Assembly: GCF_900142075.1 (NCBI RefSeq)
Contig: NZ_FQZO01000001.1
Location: 62,001 to 126,000, forward strand
Direction of reading: 5' to 3'
Source of the DNA: Clostridium amylolyticum
GTDB taxonomy: Bacteria; Bacillota; Clostridia; Clostridiales; Clostridiaceae
DNA length: 64,000 nucleotides
Each line of letters starts with the position of its first letter. Position 1 is the first letter of the stretch. The notes below the pieces were generated by a model, which made no database searches, was not told where the DNA came from, and saw only the letters and a program-made list of their open reading frames with translations. Made by a program: the position numbers and the translations under genes. Positions 1 to 9,163 of the stretch are shown here, one piece after another.

Positions 1-61
1 AACTCAAATTGCTATATATTATTTAAAAGGAAATAGTTACTAAAGTCATATATTAATATGA

Positions 62-95
62 CCTTCTCTACTAACATAGCAGAGAAGGTTTTTTT
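62..95 (+). terminator. Rho-independent terminator of a gene left of the window
   Basis: An 8-bp perfect stem (CCTTCTCT at 62-69, AGAGAAGG at 81-88) is followed directly by a run of seven T. It ends a plus-strand transcript that enters from outside the window and separates it from the ABC exporter genes. Confidence 0.85.
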
Positions 96-134
96 ATAAT
101 TAAAATAAGTAATGTATATAAGGGAGATGTAGTA

Positions 135-1070
135 ATGAAGATATTAGAAGTTAATAACTTAACTAAAAGGTTTGGAGATAAAATTGCTGTAGATAATCTT
201 TCGTTTTATGTTAATGAGGGAGAAATATTTGGGCTATTAGGTCCCAATGGAGCAGGAAAAAGTACTACTATTAATATAATTATTTCTCTTTTAAAAAGTA
301 GTAAAGGAGAAATAAACATTTTTGGCAAATCTCTTCACAAAAATGAGCTTGACATAAAAAAGAATATTGGGGTTGTACCTCAAAGCCTCGCAATTTATGA
401 AAATCTTACGGCAGAGGAAAATATAAGGTTTTTTGCAGGCCTTTATGGTCTATCAGGGAAAAATCTAAAGGAAGCAGTAGACTATGCGCTGGATTTTACT
501 GGGTTAACAGAGGTAAGAAAAACTAGAGCTAAAAAGTTTTCTGGAGGAATGATGAGAAGACTGAATATAGCTTGTGCTATAGCACATAAGCCTAAATTTA
601 TAATTATGGATGAACCTACTGTTGGTATAGATCCTCAGTCTAGAAATCATATTTTAAGATCTGTAAAACTTTTGCAGCAAGAAGGTTGTACTATATTATA
701 CACCTCTCATTACATGGAGGAAGTAGAAGTTTTATGTAATAGGATAGTTATTATGGATCATGGAAAAATTATTGCAGAGGGAAGTAAGGATGAATTAATA
801 TCATTAGTTTCTGATAGTCAAAATCTTGAAATTCAAATAGATAATATGGAAAATATAGATATGGAAAAGCTAAAAAGTATTACTGGAGTTAAAAGTATAT
901 CTGTAAAAGAGGATAATATAACCATAAATTCTTCAAGGGAAATCAATAATCTTGATAAAATAATAGGCTTCTTCACTTCTCAGGGAGTAAAAATTAAAAA
1001 TATAGATTACAAAAATATCAATCTTGAAATGGTATTTTTAAACCTTACAGGTAGAAATCTTAGGGATTAG
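135..1070 (+). CDS. ABC-2 exporter ATP-binding protein
   Basis: ATPase subunit of an ABC-2 type exporter, related to the DrrA/NatA/CcmA group. It has Walker A GPNGAGKST (about residues 36-44), the signature SGGMMRR (about 136) and Walker B FIIMDEP (about 155), followed by a C-terminal extension of about 90 residues typical of this group. At 311 residues it has the usual length. The ATG follows GGGAGATG. Two membrane-protein genes follow within 11 bp and 1 bp, so the three form one operon and one exporter. The substrate cannot be read from sequence; drugs, antimicrobial peptides, lipids or sodium are all possible for this family. Confidence 0.93.
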   Translation: MKILEVNNLTKRFGDKIAVDNLSFYVNEGEIFGLLGPNGAGKSTTINIIISLLKSSKGEINIFGKSLHKNELDIKKNIGVVPQSLAIYENLTAEENIRFFAGLYGLSGKNLKEAVDYALDFTGLTEVRKTRAKKFSGGMMRRLNIACAIAHKPKFIIMDEPTVGIDPQSRNHILRSVKLLQQEGCTILYTSHYMEEVEVLCNRIVIMDHGKIIAEGSKDELISLVSDSQNLEIQIDNMENIDMEKLKSITGVKSISVKEDNITINSSREINNLDKIIGFFTSQGVKIKNIDYKNINLEMVFLNLTGRNLRD

Positions 1071-1080
1071 GGGTGAGGTC

Positions 1081-2199
1081 ATGAGGATTATTAGACAAAT
1101 TTGGTATGAAATTATAAATGCCTTTAGAGATAAATCAAGCATTAGTTCTATGATAATATTTCCTATAGCTTTTATGATAATATTAGGAGCAGCTTTATCC
1201 GGAGCTTTTAATAATGTTCAGGATATAAACCCTGTAGAAATTATATATTATGATAATGGAGAAAAAGAGGCCAAAGAGATTTTTGATACTTTTAAAGATA
1301 AAAGTAATATTAAAAATATTACTTTTAAGGAAGTAGGAGCTTTAGAGGAAGGTAAAAAAGAAGTATCAAAGGATTCGCATAGAATATTAGTTGAACTAAA
1401 GGAAAACAACATTAAGGTTTATAAAAATGAAAAGGAAGGTATATCTGTAAATATAGTTATGGCAGCACTGAAATCTATTTCTGAAAGATATGGAGCTATT
1501 AATGCAATTGTTAAAGTTGCGCCGGAAACCTTAGAGAATATAGATAACGACTTTCATATGAGTTATATAAAAACAAATAAAATAGAAATGGGAAGACAAT
1601 TAACTTCTTACGACTATTATGGAATTGTAGAAATAACTATGATGTTCTTGTATGGTTCATTATTTGGATTCTTTTCTATATATAATGGGAGAAGAATGAG
1701 AATAGAAGGAAGAATTTTTAGTACCGGTGTATCAAAACTTGAATATGTATTTTGTAAGTTTGCTTCCAATTTCATTATAACCATTATAACTTTAATTCCA
1801 GCATTTTTATTTTCTATTTTTGTTATGAAGACTTACTGGGGAGATAACCCTCTAGCTTTGGCAGGCATATTATTATCTTTTAATGTTTTCTGTTCAGCTT
1901 TAGGTGTAAGCTTTGGATACTTTTTTAATGATGATAAATTAGGTCAATTGATACTCAATTCTTTAGTTTTTCCTGTTATCACCTTCTTGGGAGGAGGGTA
2001 CGTGTATATAGGAGGAAATACTACTGGAATATTTGATTTTGTTACAAAGCTTTCCCCTCTTAGGTGGGTTAATAGAAGTATCATTAATATTGCTTATGAT
2101 AATAATTATGCTATGTTCAAAGAGGGAATTGTTATTAATCTAATCTTAGGAATGTTACTTCTTATCTCTGCTGTTATATTAAAAAAGGAGGAAGCTTAA
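1081..2199 (+). CDS. ABC-2 type permease, first subunit
   Basis: Membrane component of the exporter encoded with the upstream ATPase. The 372-residue protein has one N-terminal membrane segment (about residues 20-42), a large extracytoplasmic domain of about 140 residues, and about five clustered C-terminal membrane segments including the ABC-2 motif region SPLRWVNRSIINIAYD near the end. This is the standard ABC2_membrane_3 layout. The ribosome site GGGGTGAGG sits directly before ATG. It probably forms a heterodimer with the next gene product, which has the same architecture but clearly diverged sequence. Confidence 0.9.
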   Translation: MRIIRQIWYEIINAFRDKSSISSMIIFPIAFMIILGAALSGAFNNVQDINPVEIIYYDNGEKEAKEIFDTFKDKSNIKNITFKEVGALEEGKKEVSKDSHRILVELKENNIKVYKNEKEGISVNIVMAALKSISERYGAINAIVKVAPETLENIDNDFHMSYIKTNKIEMGRQLTSYDYYGIVEITMMFLYGSLFGFFSIYNGRRMRIEGRIFSTGVSKLEYVFCKFASNFIITIITLIPAFLFSIFVMKTYWGDNPLALAGILLSFNVFCSALGVSFGYFFNDDKLGQLILNSLVFPVITFLGGGYVYIGGNTTGIFDFVTKLSPLRWVNRSIINIAYDNNYAMFKEGIVINLILGMLLLISAVILKKEEA

Positions 2200-2200
2200 T

Positions 2201-3346
2201 ATGTATGAAATATGGATAATAACTAGAAAAAATTTAAAACTGATATTTGATTCAAAAAAATCTATCTTACAATTTGTTGTTCCTATAGTAGTGCTGCTAG
2301 CCTTTATGAAGTTGCTTAGTATAGGAAGTTCTCCTATAAAGATAGGAGTAATAGATAAGGATAAGACGACCTCTTCTAATATGGTTATTGAATCTCTAAA
2401 GAAAGTTTCCTTTATGAATACAGTGGAAGTAAAGGACGATGAAATAAAACAAGCCATGCTTCAGAGAGATATTGTATTGGGGATTACCATACCTAAAGGC
2501 TATGAAGAGGGTATAGTAAAGCAATCTCCTTTATCCATAGAATTATCAGTGGGAGAGGATAATTCTATGGCAGAGGGCATTAGAAGTATAATAAATATAA
2601 AAACAAAAGATTTGTTGGATTTATCCAAGGCTTCCTATAAAGATAAAGAGAAATATTCTATACTTATAAATGAATACAAAACTGAAAAGGTTAATATTTC
2701 TAGTAGTTTTTTACAAGATATTAGCTCTCAATACGAAACTACGGAAATAAGTATGGGATTCTTAATATTTTATCTTATGATTAGGGCTGTAGTTATTTCG
2801 GGCATTATATTAAAAGAAAGAGAAAATAACACTTATGCTAGGATATTTATGTCCCCTGTAGGAAGCTTTAAATATCTCCTAGGCAATATAATAGCCAATT
2901 TAATTGTTTTATTTACACAAGTAGTGATAATGCTGCTTACCCTCCAATATATATTCAAAATTAATACCGGCATAAAATTTATTCCTATGATGCTTTTGCT
3001 GATGCTTATTATATTGGTAGCTATCTCTTTTGGAATTTTATGTGTTGCACTATTTGAAAATATACAAGTTTACTCTACCATAAGCAACTTAATAATATCT
3101 GGTACCTCCATGTTTTCTGGATCCTTTGTTCCTGTAAAGCTGCTTCCAGAATCGGTTCAAAAAGTATCTTTCTTTACCCCGCAAAGATGGGTAATGGATG
3201 GCATACAAAAGATGCAGCAAGGGATGGAAATAAAAAGTCTTACAATGAATTTTCTGGTGTTGTTATCCTTTTCCCTAGCTTTCTTTCTAATAGCAGTATA
3301 TAAAATGAGAAGCAGTCAAAAATCAATTATTGCTATAAATTCATAA
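2201..3346 (+). CDS. ABC-2 type permease, second subunit
   Basis: Second membrane subunit of the same exporter, 381 residues, again one N-terminal membrane segment, an extracytoplasmic domain and a C-terminal block of five or so membrane helices. Its C-terminal TPQRWVMDGIQKM parallels SPLRWVNRSIINI of the first permease, which supports origin by duplication. The gene starts one base after the previous stop with AAAGGAGG in front, so translation is coupled. The following gene is convergent and lies only 9 bp away, and no hairpin terminator is visible between them. Confidence 0.9.
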   Translation: MYEIWIITRKNLKLIFDSKKSILQFVVPIVVLLAFMKLLSIGSSPIKIGVIDKDKTTSSNMVIESLKKVSFMNTVEVKDDEIKQAMLQRDIVLGITIPKGYEEGIVKQSPLSIELSVGEDNSMAEGIRSIINIKTKDLLDLSKASYKDKEKYSILINEYKTEKVNISSSFLQDISSQYETTEISMGFLIFYLMIRAVVISGIILKERENNTYARIFMSPVGSFKYLLGNIIANLIVLFTQVVIMLLTLQYIFKINTGIKFIPMMLLLMLIILVAISFGILCVALFENIQVYSTISNLIISGTSMFSGSFVPVKLLPESVQKVSFFTPQRWVMDGIQKMQQGMEIKSLTMNFLVLLSFSLAFFLIAVYKMRSSQKSIIAINS

Positions 3347-3355
3347 TTTTATCAG

Positions 3356-4288
3356 CTATGTTTTTAAAAGATGTATTCCATCCAGTGCTAGTACACTTTG
3401 AAAAATAGGATCTCCTTGATTTTTAACCCTAGCTTCTAATATATAATCATCTTCCACGTTCAATTCATAGCTCCATAAACTCCAAGGAGTGTTGCCTGTA
3501 GAGTTCACGCTGGCTTTAAATATTATTTCTTCAAAACTATCACTTTTATTTTTTATAACAATTTCTGCAAAATTATCAAAAAGTGGGATATCGCCGGAAA
3601 GGAAAAAAGAATAACCTTTTAGCGTAGTCCCTTTTTTTCCGTGAAATCTTTGATACATTATCGCAGTAGAATCTTCTCCTTCAGTGTTTAGTACTGCAAA
3701 TTTTAACCCTTCCATGGGAGATATATCCTTAAATTTTTCCACAATGGTTACTAGTTTAGAAGAGATTGAGGGAATAATCCAATGATGTAAATCACCTTCA
3801 AAGCTGCCATTTTCAATATCTCCTTTATATTCCATCATGATATTAAACTTAAAGTCACCTCTAAACAGAAGCTTATTTAATTCATATTTATACTTTGAAA
3901 GGATTAAAGAAGAATTTATATTATTACATATTAAAGACACATAAAAACTTTGAAATAAGTTACTATCAATAAATACTAAATATCTATCTAAGTTTAAAGC
4001 AAAATGGGATAATATTAAGGATACACTTCTTTCTCCTTTAGGGGTAAGGAAGGTAAACTCAGAGGCTATTTTATAATTAATCTTTCCTTGGACTTTTATA
4101 TGTGAGTCTTCCATACTGTATTCCATTAATGGATTGATGTTTACATTTAATATTTTAACTTCACAAGAAGTGTTTTTAGGAAACATATCATCTGAGAGGG
4201 ATATTTTATTATAAAATGGAATAAAAGTTTCATAAGTATAATAATTGCTTTTTATATTGGCGGTTTCAGGTAGTTTATCTATATCCAT
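3356..4288 (-). CDS. Unknown protein, possible SPOCS domain plus C-terminal beta-sandwich
   Basis: I do not recognise this 310-residue protein as a named family. It has no signal peptide or membrane segment. Residues about 15-130 contain stretches such as IKVQGKINYKI that resemble the SPOCS (DUF3794) repeats of SipL, encoded later in this window. The C-terminal half, from NGSFEGDLHHW to the end, looks like a jelly-roll beta-sandwich of the carbohydrate-binding kind. The start is supported by AAAGGAG seven bases upstream. A role in the spore coat is an inference from the SPOCS resemblance only. It is a single-gene unit convergent with the ABC exporter. Confidence 0.6.
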   Translation of the reverse strand: MDIDKLPETANIKSNYYTYETFIPFYNKISLSDDMFPKNTSCEVKILNVNINPLMEYSMEDSHIKVQGKINYKIASEFTFLTPKGERSVSLILSHFALNLDRYLVFIDSNLFQSFYVSLICNNINSSLILSKYKYELNKLLFRGDFKFNIMMEYKGDIENGSFEGDLHHWIIPSISSKLVTIVEKFKDISPMEGLKFAVLNTEGEDSTAIMYQRFHGKKGTTLKGYSFFLSGDIPLFDNFAEIVIKNKSDSFEEIIFKASVNSTGNTPWSLWSYELNVEDDYILEARVKNQGDPIFQSVLALDGIHLLKT

Positions 4289-4438
4289 GGAAGACTCCTT
4301 TCAATGTTTCAATAAGCTTTGTTGATCTTATTAAGAAAAACATTCTGAACTTAATAATGACCTGATACTACATATATATTCTAAAAATATAATTCTGAGC
4401 TATATATTAAAAAATAATTTGCTGTTGACGAAGGGGAT

Positions 4439-4480
4439 AATAACATTAGCAGGATAAATATTTATCCTGCTAATGTTATT
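4439..4480 (-). terminator. Perfect 20-bp inverted repeat after the nitroreductase gene
   Basis: The arms at 4439-4458 and 4461-4480 are perfectly complementary with only two bases between them. The right arm overlaps the nitroreductase stop codon. The position suits a terminator, but no clear U-run follows on the minus strand, so it may act as an mRNA 3-prime stabiliser or a cruciform or operator instead. Confidence 0.5.
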
Positions 4481-5069
4481 ATTTAATGTAACTATGATCT
4501 TCATCTATCCACTTAGTGAAATTTGAAAAGTGAGTTCTTTTTCTAATCCTGTTACTAGGTTCGGCATAACCGATGTAAACTACTCCAATAACAGCGTCCT
4601 TATCCTTAAGACCTAATATTTCTTTCATTTTAGGATGGTATACATAATTGCCAGTACCCCAAAAAGCACCCAATCCTTCATCAGTAGCAGTTAGTAGCAT
4701 ATTTTCTACACATGCATTAACTGCAGCTATTTCTTCTACAGGTATTACTTTATCATCCTCTGTAAGCTCACAAGCAACTATTATGTTCACTGGCGCTTTT
4801 AGTGGTAAATTTTTATAGGTTTCCATTCTTTTGTTTCTTTCTTCTTCCGCAGCCTCGGACATTATATCTTTAGCTATTTCCTCCATAACCTTAGAGAGAG
4901 GTAATCTTCCATCACCAGTGAGAACCCAGAATCTCCATGGCTCTGTAAGCCTTCTATTAGGAGCCCAGGTGCCAGCTTCTATAATGCGTTCTATTTTATC
5001 TTTAGATACTTCCATAGGTTGAAAGTTATAGGTGGTTGCTCTTTGTTTTATTATTTGCTTAAAATCCAT
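4479..5069 (-). CDS. Nitroreductase family protein
   Basis: FMN-dependent nitroreductase-fold protein of 196 residues. The N-terminal RRLTEPWRFWVLTG segment and the C-terminal LGAFWGTGNYVYHPKMKEILGL and GVVYIGYAEP segments match the compact YdjA-like subgroup. It probably reduces nitro, quinone or similar substrates with NAD(P)H; the natural substrate is unknown. The start has GAAAGGAG seven bases ahead. A near-perfect Fur-type operator lies at 5090-5104, within 35 bp of the start, so iron or peroxide control is likely. Confidence 0.9.
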   Translation of the reverse strand: MDFKQIIKQRATTYNFQPMEVSKDKIERIIEAGTWAPNRRLTEPWRFWVLTGDGRLPLSKVMEEIAKDIMSEAAEEERNKRMETYKNLPLKAPVNIIVACELTEDDKVIPVEEIAAVNACVENMLLTATDEGLGAFWGTGNYVYHPKMKEILGLKDKDAVIGVVYIGYAEPSNRIRKRTHFSNFTKWIDEDHSYIK

Positions 5070-5089
5070 TTCGTACTCCTTTCAATATA

Positions 5090-5104
5090 TGATAACTATT
5101 ATCA
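5090..5104 (-). promoter_or_regulatory. Fur/PerR-type operator
   Basis: TGATAACTATTATCA differs at one base from the 7-1-7 Fur box TGATAATnATTATCA, and the wider 17 bases form a perfect palindrome. It sits 20 bp upstream of the nitroreductase start codon, where a repressor would block initiation. PerR and Zur boxes are similar, so the exact regulator cannot be told. Confidence 0.55.
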
Positions 5105-5185
5105 TTTAATTATATTTTATTACAATAAAGGGTGAAATACTATAGGAGTAAATATTATAATACTATTTTATTTAATTATAGTGAT

Positions 5186-5213
5186 TTGAATTTTTTGTAA
5201 TTTAGTATATAAT
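5186..5213 (+). promoter_or_regulatory. Sigma-A-like promoter for the small membrane protein gene
   Basis: TTGAAT at 5186-5191 and a perfect TATAAT at 5208-5213 are separated by 16 bp. The predicted transcript starts about 35 bases before the TTG start at 5254. Confidence 0.5.
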
Positions 5214-5253
5214 ATTAATGGGATTATTATAAATTGAGTGAGGTGTGGGGGTC

Positions 5254-5541
5254 TTGAGTTCCTATATAAGTATAATATGCTTATTGATATCATTAATAAG
5301 TTTTGTTATAACCTTTGTATATCCTGATAGATGGTTTCAGTATAGAAAAGAAAAATTTAAGTGTATGAATTGGGATAAATATGTAAAGGAATATAAAAGT
5401 ACCATGAAGTTTTTGCAAATTTATTGCTTAGTTATAGGGGTATTTTTATTAGTGGACAGCAGCTATGCTCCTATTTTAATACTTCCAGCTTTTTTTTCTA
5501 TCTTTACACTTATAAATATAAAAAACAAATATTCAATTTGA
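5254..5541 (+). CDS. Small integral membrane protein, unknown function
   Basis: A protein of 95 residues with an N-terminal membrane helix, a short basic cytoplasmic loop (RWFQYRKEKFKCMNWDKYVKEY) and two further hydrophobic segments. The layout resembles small DUF3784-type membrane proteins, but I cannot assign a family. I prefer the TTG start at 5254, which has GAGGTG and GGGGG in front; the GTG at 5245 lies inside that ribosome site. It has its own promoter and stands alone. Confidence 0.6.
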   Translation: MSSYISIICLLISLISFVITFVYPDRWFQYRKEKFKCMNWDKYVKEYKSTMKFLQIYCLVIGVFLLVDSSYAPILILPAFFSIFTLINIKNKYSI

Positions 5542-5612
5542 ATAACGGCTGTGTATAACATAGCTTTAATGCTTTATTTATTCTAGAAATTCACCTTAGG
5601 AGGTGATAGAGC

Positions 5613-6890
5613 ATGAAAAAAAAGATACTATCTGGAATCTTATGCTTAATGTTTTTAGTAAGCGGATGTTCAGATAAGACCAAAAAAGAAAATAGTGACT
5701 TGGATAATAAACTAAAAGGTAATATAACCATATGGTCTACAGAAAAACACTATGCTTTTTTAAAAAGCTCTTCAGAAAAATTTCAAACTAAATATCCTGA
5801 AGTTAAAATTAACCTACAGCAAAAAACCACTGAAGAGGTTAATAATAATTTTTTAGAGGGATATTTAAAAGCTGAAGAAAAACCAGATGTTATAACTATA
5901 AAGAGCAATTTTATAAGTCTTTATTCTGAGGACAAAGAACTTTTTGAACCATTAAATAATATTATTAGCCCTTATGAAAAGAATTTCTATAAAGGTAGAT
6001 TAGATGAGGTAAAAAAAGATAGTCAGTATGTTGCCTTTCCTATGGATAGTAATCCGGCGGCGCTTTTATACAGAAGAGATATTTTAGATGCTGCAGAAAT
6101 ATACCCTGAAGATATAAATACATGGAATAGATTTATAGAAGGAGGAGAAAAATTAAAAGCTTCTTTTAAAGGGCAAAAAAAGATGCTAGGTATTTCCTCT
6201 AAGAATTACAATGAAGTTGTTGCTTTATTGGCCAATGAGCTTTCTATGGAAACCTACTTTAAAGAGAGTAATATGACTTCTACTATAAGTAAATATGAGA
6301 AAATTTTAAATGTCCTTAAGAAACTCTCTGAAAGCTCTAACATTGCAATATTTCAGTCAGAAGAAGAACTGTTAAAATCTTTCACTGAAGGAAACATAGG
6401 ATTTATAGTAGGATATCCAGAGTATATACCAAAGCTGGTAAGTGAAAAGCCCAACTATGGCATAAAGCAGCTTCCCTCTTTTGAGCCAGGGGGGAATAAC
6501 AACGCACAACTTCCAGCTTACAACTTAGCTCTATTAAAAAACTCTGAAGATAAGGAAATTGCACAAAAGTTTGTTGAATTTACCCTTACAAATAGTGACG
6601 CTTTGGTAGAGTCTATGTTGAAATATGGAAATTTTCCCGCCTATATACCTACCTATAGTCATAGTGACTTTGATAATAAAATAGATTGTTTTTCTAAACA
6701 AAAAGTATATAGTATCTTTGAGATAAGTTATAAAAATAGTCCTAACATAAAATATAACTCATATACCAAAGACATAGAAGGCATTTTTTATAACAGTGTG
6801 GATAGCCTTTTAAAAGGTGAAAGAACAGAAATTGTTTTGAATAAATTGATGAAGGATATAAATGAATTAGCAATTAAAAGGCAGCCATAA
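5613..6890 (+). CDS. Extracellular solute-binding lipoprotein, family 1
   Basis: Sugar-type ABC solute-binding protein of 425 residues. The N-terminus is a lipoprotein signal with lipobox LVSGC, so the mature protein is anchored outside the membrane. The start ITIWST..., followed by KYPEVKINL and the LLYRRDILDAAEIYPEDINTW segment, is typical of the family. AGGAGGTGATAG precedes the ATG. No permease or ATPase gene is adjacent, so it must work with a transporter encoded elsewhere or act as a sensor. It converges on a glycosyltransferase gene across an unusual shared hairpin. Confidence 0.88.
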   Translation: MKKKILSGILCLMFLVSGCSDKTKKENSDLDNKLKGNITIWSTEKHYAFLKSSSEKFQTKYPEVKINLQQKTTEEVNNNFLEGYLKAEEKPDVITIKSNFISLYSEDKELFEPLNNIISPYEKNFYKGRLDEVKKDSQYVAFPMDSNPAALLYRRDILDAAEIYPEDINTWNRFIEGGEKLKASFKGQKKMLGISSKNYNEVVALLANELSMETYFKESNMTSTISKYEKILNVLKKLSESSNIAIFQSEEELLKSFTEGNIGFIVGYPEYIPKLVSEKPNYGIKQLPSFEPGGNNNAQLPAYNLALLKNSEDKEIAQKFVEFTLTNSDALVESMLKYGNFPAYIPTYSHSDFDNKIDCFSKQKVYSIFEISYKNSPNIKYNSYTKDIEGIFYNSVDSLLKGERTEIVLNKLMKDINELAIKRQP

Positions 6891-6918
6891 ATCTGCTGCT
6901 TTTAATTGCTAATTTTTT
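6865..6918. terminator. Bidirectional terminator built from the ends of two coding regions
   Basis: The left arm (6865-6885) lies in the last codons of the solute-binding protein, and the right arm (6895-6914) covers the stop and last codons of the convergent glycosyltransferase. The stem is 15 plus 5 bp with a single bulged G. Six T follow on the plus strand, so the two genes share a terminator that is itself coding. Confidence 0.75.
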
Positions 6919-8017
6919 CATAAGCGCAATAAGTTTTTTCTGCCGTTGCCTTCCAAGAAAATTCTTTGCTTCTTTTTAAACCTTTATTTCTTAATACTTC
7001 TCTTAACTCTCTATTATTAAGGAGATTTATTAATGCTCTTGTTAATTCCTCTTCATTATGTGGATTTATAAGTATACCAGCATCTTGAACTACTTCTGGG
7101 ATAGAGGTAGTATTTGATGTTATTACTGGAGTGCCACAGCTCATGGCTTCTAGTGGAGGCAATCCAAATCCCTCATAAAGTGAAGGGTAGATAAATGCTC
7201 TACAGGAATTATATAGTATAGGCAACATATTATCTTCTACAAAACCAATGAACTTTATATTAGTAAGGTGCATATCTATTACCTTTTTATATAAAATTTC
7301 TCCTTCATCCTTTAAAGAACCCACAATAACTAGTTCATGCTCTTCATTTAATTCTGAAAGAGAATTTTTGAAAGCATTAATTAGAGTCTCTACGTTTTTT
7401 CTAGCGCTAAATCCCCCTATATAAAGTATGAATGGCTTAGTAATAGAATATTTATTTTTAACCTTTAACATACACTCATCTTTATTTAAAGGTGTAAATA
7501 TACTGTCTGCAGCTAAGGGAGTGACAAATATGTTATCGGGTGATAATTGAGGGAAAAATTTTAGGATATCTTTTTTTGAGTATTCAGAAACTGTTATTAT
7601 TCCATCACTAAGTTCAACTATTTCGGGCATAGTCTTTAAAAAGTTTTTTAAATATCCTTTACCAACGGTTTCAGGAAGAGTATATGGAATTAAGTCATGA
7701 ATAGTACAAACTTTCTTACAGGGAATGTTTAAGTTCATACCCATACCGTTTTGGGGAATATGATAAATATCCACTGAATCCTTGTTTAAATTATTAGGGA
7801 AATAATTATATTCAAAGAATTTCCTATGTTTCTTTGAAGTCATTATTATCTTAGTATTCTCTTGCTCATAAAGCTTATAATTTTCTCCATACCAATAAAT
7901 ATTATAAAAACTGGAAGTGTTCATATCTAATATATTTTTCAAGACGTTTTGAGTATAGGTACCTATTCCTGTTCCCTTATATAAATTTATTCCTCTTGCA
8001 TCTATGGCAATTTTCAT
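6902..8017 (-). CDS. Glycosyltransferase family 4 (spore coat region)
   Basis: GT-B fold glycosyltransferase, 371 residues. The N-terminal MKIAIDARGINLYKGTGIGTYT is the donor-side glycine loop, and the C-terminal EGFGLPPLEAMSCGTPVI carries the EX7E retaining motif of GT4. A Rossmann strand FILYIGGFSARKN marks the second domain. It is cytoplasmic and would transfer a nucleotide-activated sugar. It is divergent from a CotS gene 117 bp away, and the same divergent pair occurs again at 11086-13315. That context suggests spore-surface glycan assembly. AGGAGAGG precedes the ATG. Confidence 0.9.
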   Translation of the reverse strand: MKIAIDARGINLYKGTGIGTYTQNVLKNILDMNTSSFYNIYWYGENYKLYEQENTKIIMTSKKHRKFFEYNYFPNNLNKDSVDIYHIPQNGMGMNLNIPCKKVCTIHDLIPYTLPETVGKGYLKNFLKTMPEIVELSDGIITVSEYSKKDILKFFPQLSPDNIFVTPLAADSIFTPLNKDECMLKVKNKYSITKPFILYIGGFSARKNVETLINAFKNSLSELNEEHELVIVGSLKDEGEILYKKVIDMHLTNIKFIGFVEDNMLPILYNSCRAFIYPSLYEGFGLPPLEAMSCGTPVITSNTTSIPEVVQDAGILINPHNEEELTRALINLLNNRELREVLRNKGLKRSKEFSWKATAEKTYCAYEKISN

Positions 8018-8134
8018 ATAATCCTCTCCTAGCTTATTGGGTTATATTACTATAAATATTAATGAGCATAGGTATTTGTGAATAATAATCACAGCTCTAG
8101 TGAAATATTCATATACTAAAAAAGAAGTAATAAC

Positions 8135-9160
8135 ATGGAGTACAAAATAGTTATGGAATCTATAGACAAATATGTTCAAGATAACTACGGTATTAAAGTA
8201 ACTCAAGAAGAAAAAATAAAAAATGTTTATAAAATAAGGTCTGGCAATAGATTTTACTGTTTGAAAATCATTAAATATGAGTTTCAACATTTTAATTTTA
8301 TAGTATCTGCTATAGAACACTTAATAAATAAAGGATTTAATAAGATTCCTCCTATAATTACCACATTAAAAGGAGAAAAATATATACCTATTAATAAAAA
8401 TTATGCCTATTTAACCTCTTGGGTAAATGCTAGAGAAAGTAATTATGATAATCCATATGATTTATATCTTGCGATTATAACACTGGCAGAACTTCATAAA
8501 TGCAGTGAGGGGTTTACTTTAAACAAAAATATGAAACCTAGAGTTGGATGGTTTAGATGGATAAGTAATTTTGAAACAAGAACTAATGAGATATTGGATT
8601 TTAAAAATAGGATAAGCCAAAAAGCAAAAAAAAGTGAATTTGATGTGATTTATCTTTCTTTGATGGATAAAGAATTAAAAATTGCAGAGAGTGCCATAAA
8701 TAATCTTAAAAATTCAAACTATCTAAGTGTTATGAATAAAGAATTCTTTAAAAGAGGGTTTTGTCATCATGATTTTGCCCATCACAATGTGCTTATAGAT
8801 AGCCATAGTAATGTCAGTGTTATTGATTTTGATTATTGTATTTTAGATTCTTATTTACATGATTTAAGCAGCTTAATGCTTAGAAGCATGAAAAATGGCA
8901 AATGGGAATTAGAAAAGGCTAAGTTTATATTAAATAATTACTCTAATATAAAGGATATTGAAGATGAACATATCCCTTTAATGGCAGCTTTCATGGAGTT
9001 TCCTCAAGATTATTGGCAAGTAGGGTTACAGTATTATTGGGAACAACAAAACTGGGAAGAAAAATTTTTTATTAGTAAACTTAAAAAGATAAAGGAAGAT
9101 TTAGAGGATAAAGAAGATTTTATAAATGAATTTAAATTATATAAATTAAATGGAGGGTAA
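8135..9160 (+). CDS. CotS family spore coat kinase-fold protein
   Basis: CotS/YutH-type protein, 341 residues, with an aminoglycoside-phosphotransferase fold. An N-lobe with FYCLKI (probable ATP lysine) precedes the catalytic-loop motif HHDFAHHN and the metal-binding VIDFDY. All the residues expected of an active kinase are present, though CotS activity is not well established. The ribosome site is weak (AAAGAAG). CATATACTA at 8110-8118 with AC 17 bp upstream fits a sigma-K promoter, consistent with mother-cell coat expression. It heads an operon with the two genes that follow (gaps of 3 and 16 bp). Confidence 0.88.
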   Translation: MEYKIVMESIDKYVQDNYGIKVTQEEKIKNVYKIRSGNRFYCLKIIKYEFQHFNFIVSAIEHLINKGFNKIPPIITTLKGEKYIPINKNYAYLTSWVNARESNYDNPYDLYLAIITLAELHKCSEGFTLNKNMKPRVGWFRWISNFETRTNEILDFKNRISQKAKKSEFDVIYLSLMDKELKIAESAINNLKNSNYLSVMNKEFFKRGFCHHDFAHHNVLIDSHSNVSVIDFDYCILDSYLHDLSSLMLRSMKNGKWELEKAKFILNNYSNIKDIEDEHIPLMAAFMEFPQDYWQVGLQYYWEQQNWEEKFFISKLKKIKEDLEDKEDFINEFKLYKLNGG

Positions 9161-9163
9161 GCA

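Noticed and set aside
5613..6890. Part of the ABC exporter operon at 135-3346
   Set aside because: Solute-binding proteins serve importers; the exporter is ABC-2 type and is separated by two minus-strand genes.
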